Both the position numbers and the translations under genes were made by a program. Below, piece by piece: positions 62,690-64,000 of a stretch of 64,000 bases of DNA. Numbering within the stretch: position 1 is the stretch's first letter; the number at the start of each line of letters is the position of its first letter. The stretch is from Triglochin maritima (Eukaryota > Streptophyta > Magnoliopsida > Alismatales > Juncaginaceae): NCBI GenBank assembly GCA_963682175.1, contig OY821788.1, forward strand, positions 33,981,585-34,045,584. Reading direction: 5' to 3'. The notes under the pieces are model-generated. The model saw nothing but the letters and a program-made list of their open reading frames with translations. It was not told the origin of the DNA and searched no databases.

Positions 62690-64000
62690 ATAACCCAAAA
62701 GATCAAAAAACCGAACTCGTTTACCAACAGCAGATCCCAATGAATCATCACCATGATTACATGGACAACACTACAGGACCAAAAAAATCCAACCTTCTCA
62801 CAACCAATCCAACTTCCAAACCCCAACAACATCTAAAATACCACATATATGACAAAAATCTCAAAAAAGTTGATCATATATACCAACATGAGAACCCAAT
62901 GAATCGCCACAAAGATTACACGAAAACCCACTAAAATCTGAACTTTTCAATATCAGCACCATCTAAAGCATTATATCAGTAAACAAAAAAGAAAAAACGT
63001 TTCTACCACACATAACATCAAAACCCAATGATGAAGCATCGCCAAGATTACACAGAGACAATCTAAAAACTCTCATTCATTAAGTCCAAAGTTTTAAGAC
63101 CAATACCATCTAAAGCATTGCACAAAGAACCAAAACAGATAAAAAACCACCAAACTTTTCCACCTAAAATACAATCATCAAAACACAATGATGAATCGTC
63201 ACCGAGATTACCAGAGGCAATAAAACCCCAAACTTCTCAGAACCAAAATTCAGGAAGGGGGTTGCAGAAGTAAATCATAGCCAAAATCACACAAAATCCA
63301 CAAAAATCGAACCTTTTGCGATAAAAAAAACATCCAAATCATTCCTCAATTTTACCAAAATAAAAGTCTAAAAGATGGAAACTTTTGAGTAAGAAAGGAG
63401 GTGGCAGAAGCAAACCCAATTATGAACCATTGCCAATATTACCCAAAAAACTCCAACTTTTCACGACCAAAAACACCAGCCAGACCATTCCTTGAATTTT
63501 AAAAAAAAACACTCAAAAAGATGGAAAATTTTGGAAAAAATGGGGTGGCAGAAGCAAAATCAAGAATGAATCATTTCCAAGACGACACAAAAGCAAAACC
63601 AATAAAAATCCTATCTTTTCACAACCAAAAACACCATTAAAACAAACTATGGGGGGGGGGGGGGGGGGGGAGGAATCGCTTCGAAATTTTAAACATAAAA
63701 TTCCAAAAAACTGAAAACTTGAGGGGAAAAAGGTGTGGCAGAATCAAACCCAATAATGAAACATTACCAAAATCACACAAACCGATAAAAATCCGAACAT
63801 CTCGCGACCAAAAACACCTCCAACCCATTCCTTCAAAATTTCACCCGAAAAAAAAACTAAAACAGATGGAAATATGGAAAAGAAAGCGAACCCAATAATG
63901 AATCATTGCCAATTTCACACAAAACCCATTAAAAAATCCATACTTTTCACGACCAAAAACACCATCCAAACCATTCCTCCAAAATTTCACTAAAAAAAGA
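62690..64000 (-). repeat. Degenerate tandem repeat upstream of WNK exons
   Basis: About nine units of roughly 90-170 bp repeat AACCCAATRATGAATCATYR, then CCAAGATTACAC, then TTTTCACAACCAAAAACACC. Starts lie near 62731, 62891, 63022, 63184, 63414, 63558, 63746 and 63890. On the gene strand it is T/G-rich, like an intron. No coding exon is seen between 62515 and 64000. Confidence 0.8.
63651..63670. repeat. Homopolymer G20
   Basis: An uninterrupted run of twenty G lies on the plus strand (C on the WNK sense strand) inside the degenerate array. Confidence 0.9.

Overview
The window is nuclear DNA of a flowering plant, most likely a eudicot. It is AT-rich, its genes are split by short GT-AG introns, and it carries plant-specific families: ABI3 B3 factor, FAMA bHLH, ARID-HMG, NPH3/BTB, WNK, MYB-CC and a GT77 arabinosyltransferase. 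I could not name the species. Every exon boundary below was read by eye from GT/AG signals, phase continuity and family resemblance; none is backed by transcript data.

Layout. A truncated FAN1 nuclease C-terminus (+, left edge) is followed by an LRR receptor pseudokinase (-, 1496-5213). A gene-poor stretch holds an internally deleted hAT transposon (9930-11492, perfect 8-bp target duplication). Next come a short six-exon ABI3 (-, 11928-14396) with a cluster of RY octamers upstream, an ARID-HMG gene (+, 17804-20429) and a plastid DedA-like membrane protein (+, 20882-24717). A MYB-CC factor (-, 27653-30470) has a 1.6-kb repeat array upstream. A decayed NDUFAF7-like methyltransferase gene (-, 35792-39202) and FAMA (-, 43259-45257) follow. 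A hairpin-rich transposon-like element lies at 46497-47667. The right part holds an NPH3/BTB gene (+, 49101-52692), a RAY1-like arabinosyltransferase (-, 53221-59005) carrying a solo LTR in an intron, and a WNK kinase (-, from 62514, running off the right edge).

The genes do not form a pathway. They look like a conserved ancestral gene neighbourhood spaced by transposon debris. ABI3 (seed maturation) and FAMA (guard-cell identity) are the two developmental master regulators. Several intact or internally deleted transposons have recognisable target-site duplications, which lets their borders be placed to the base.

The most unusual structures are (1) the 46497-47667 element, with a 160-bp near-perfect palindrome and seven 19-bp inverted repeats at an exact 33-bp period, and (2) degenerate tandem repeats in the first intron or presumed leader region of four separate genes, always T/G-rich on the sense strand.
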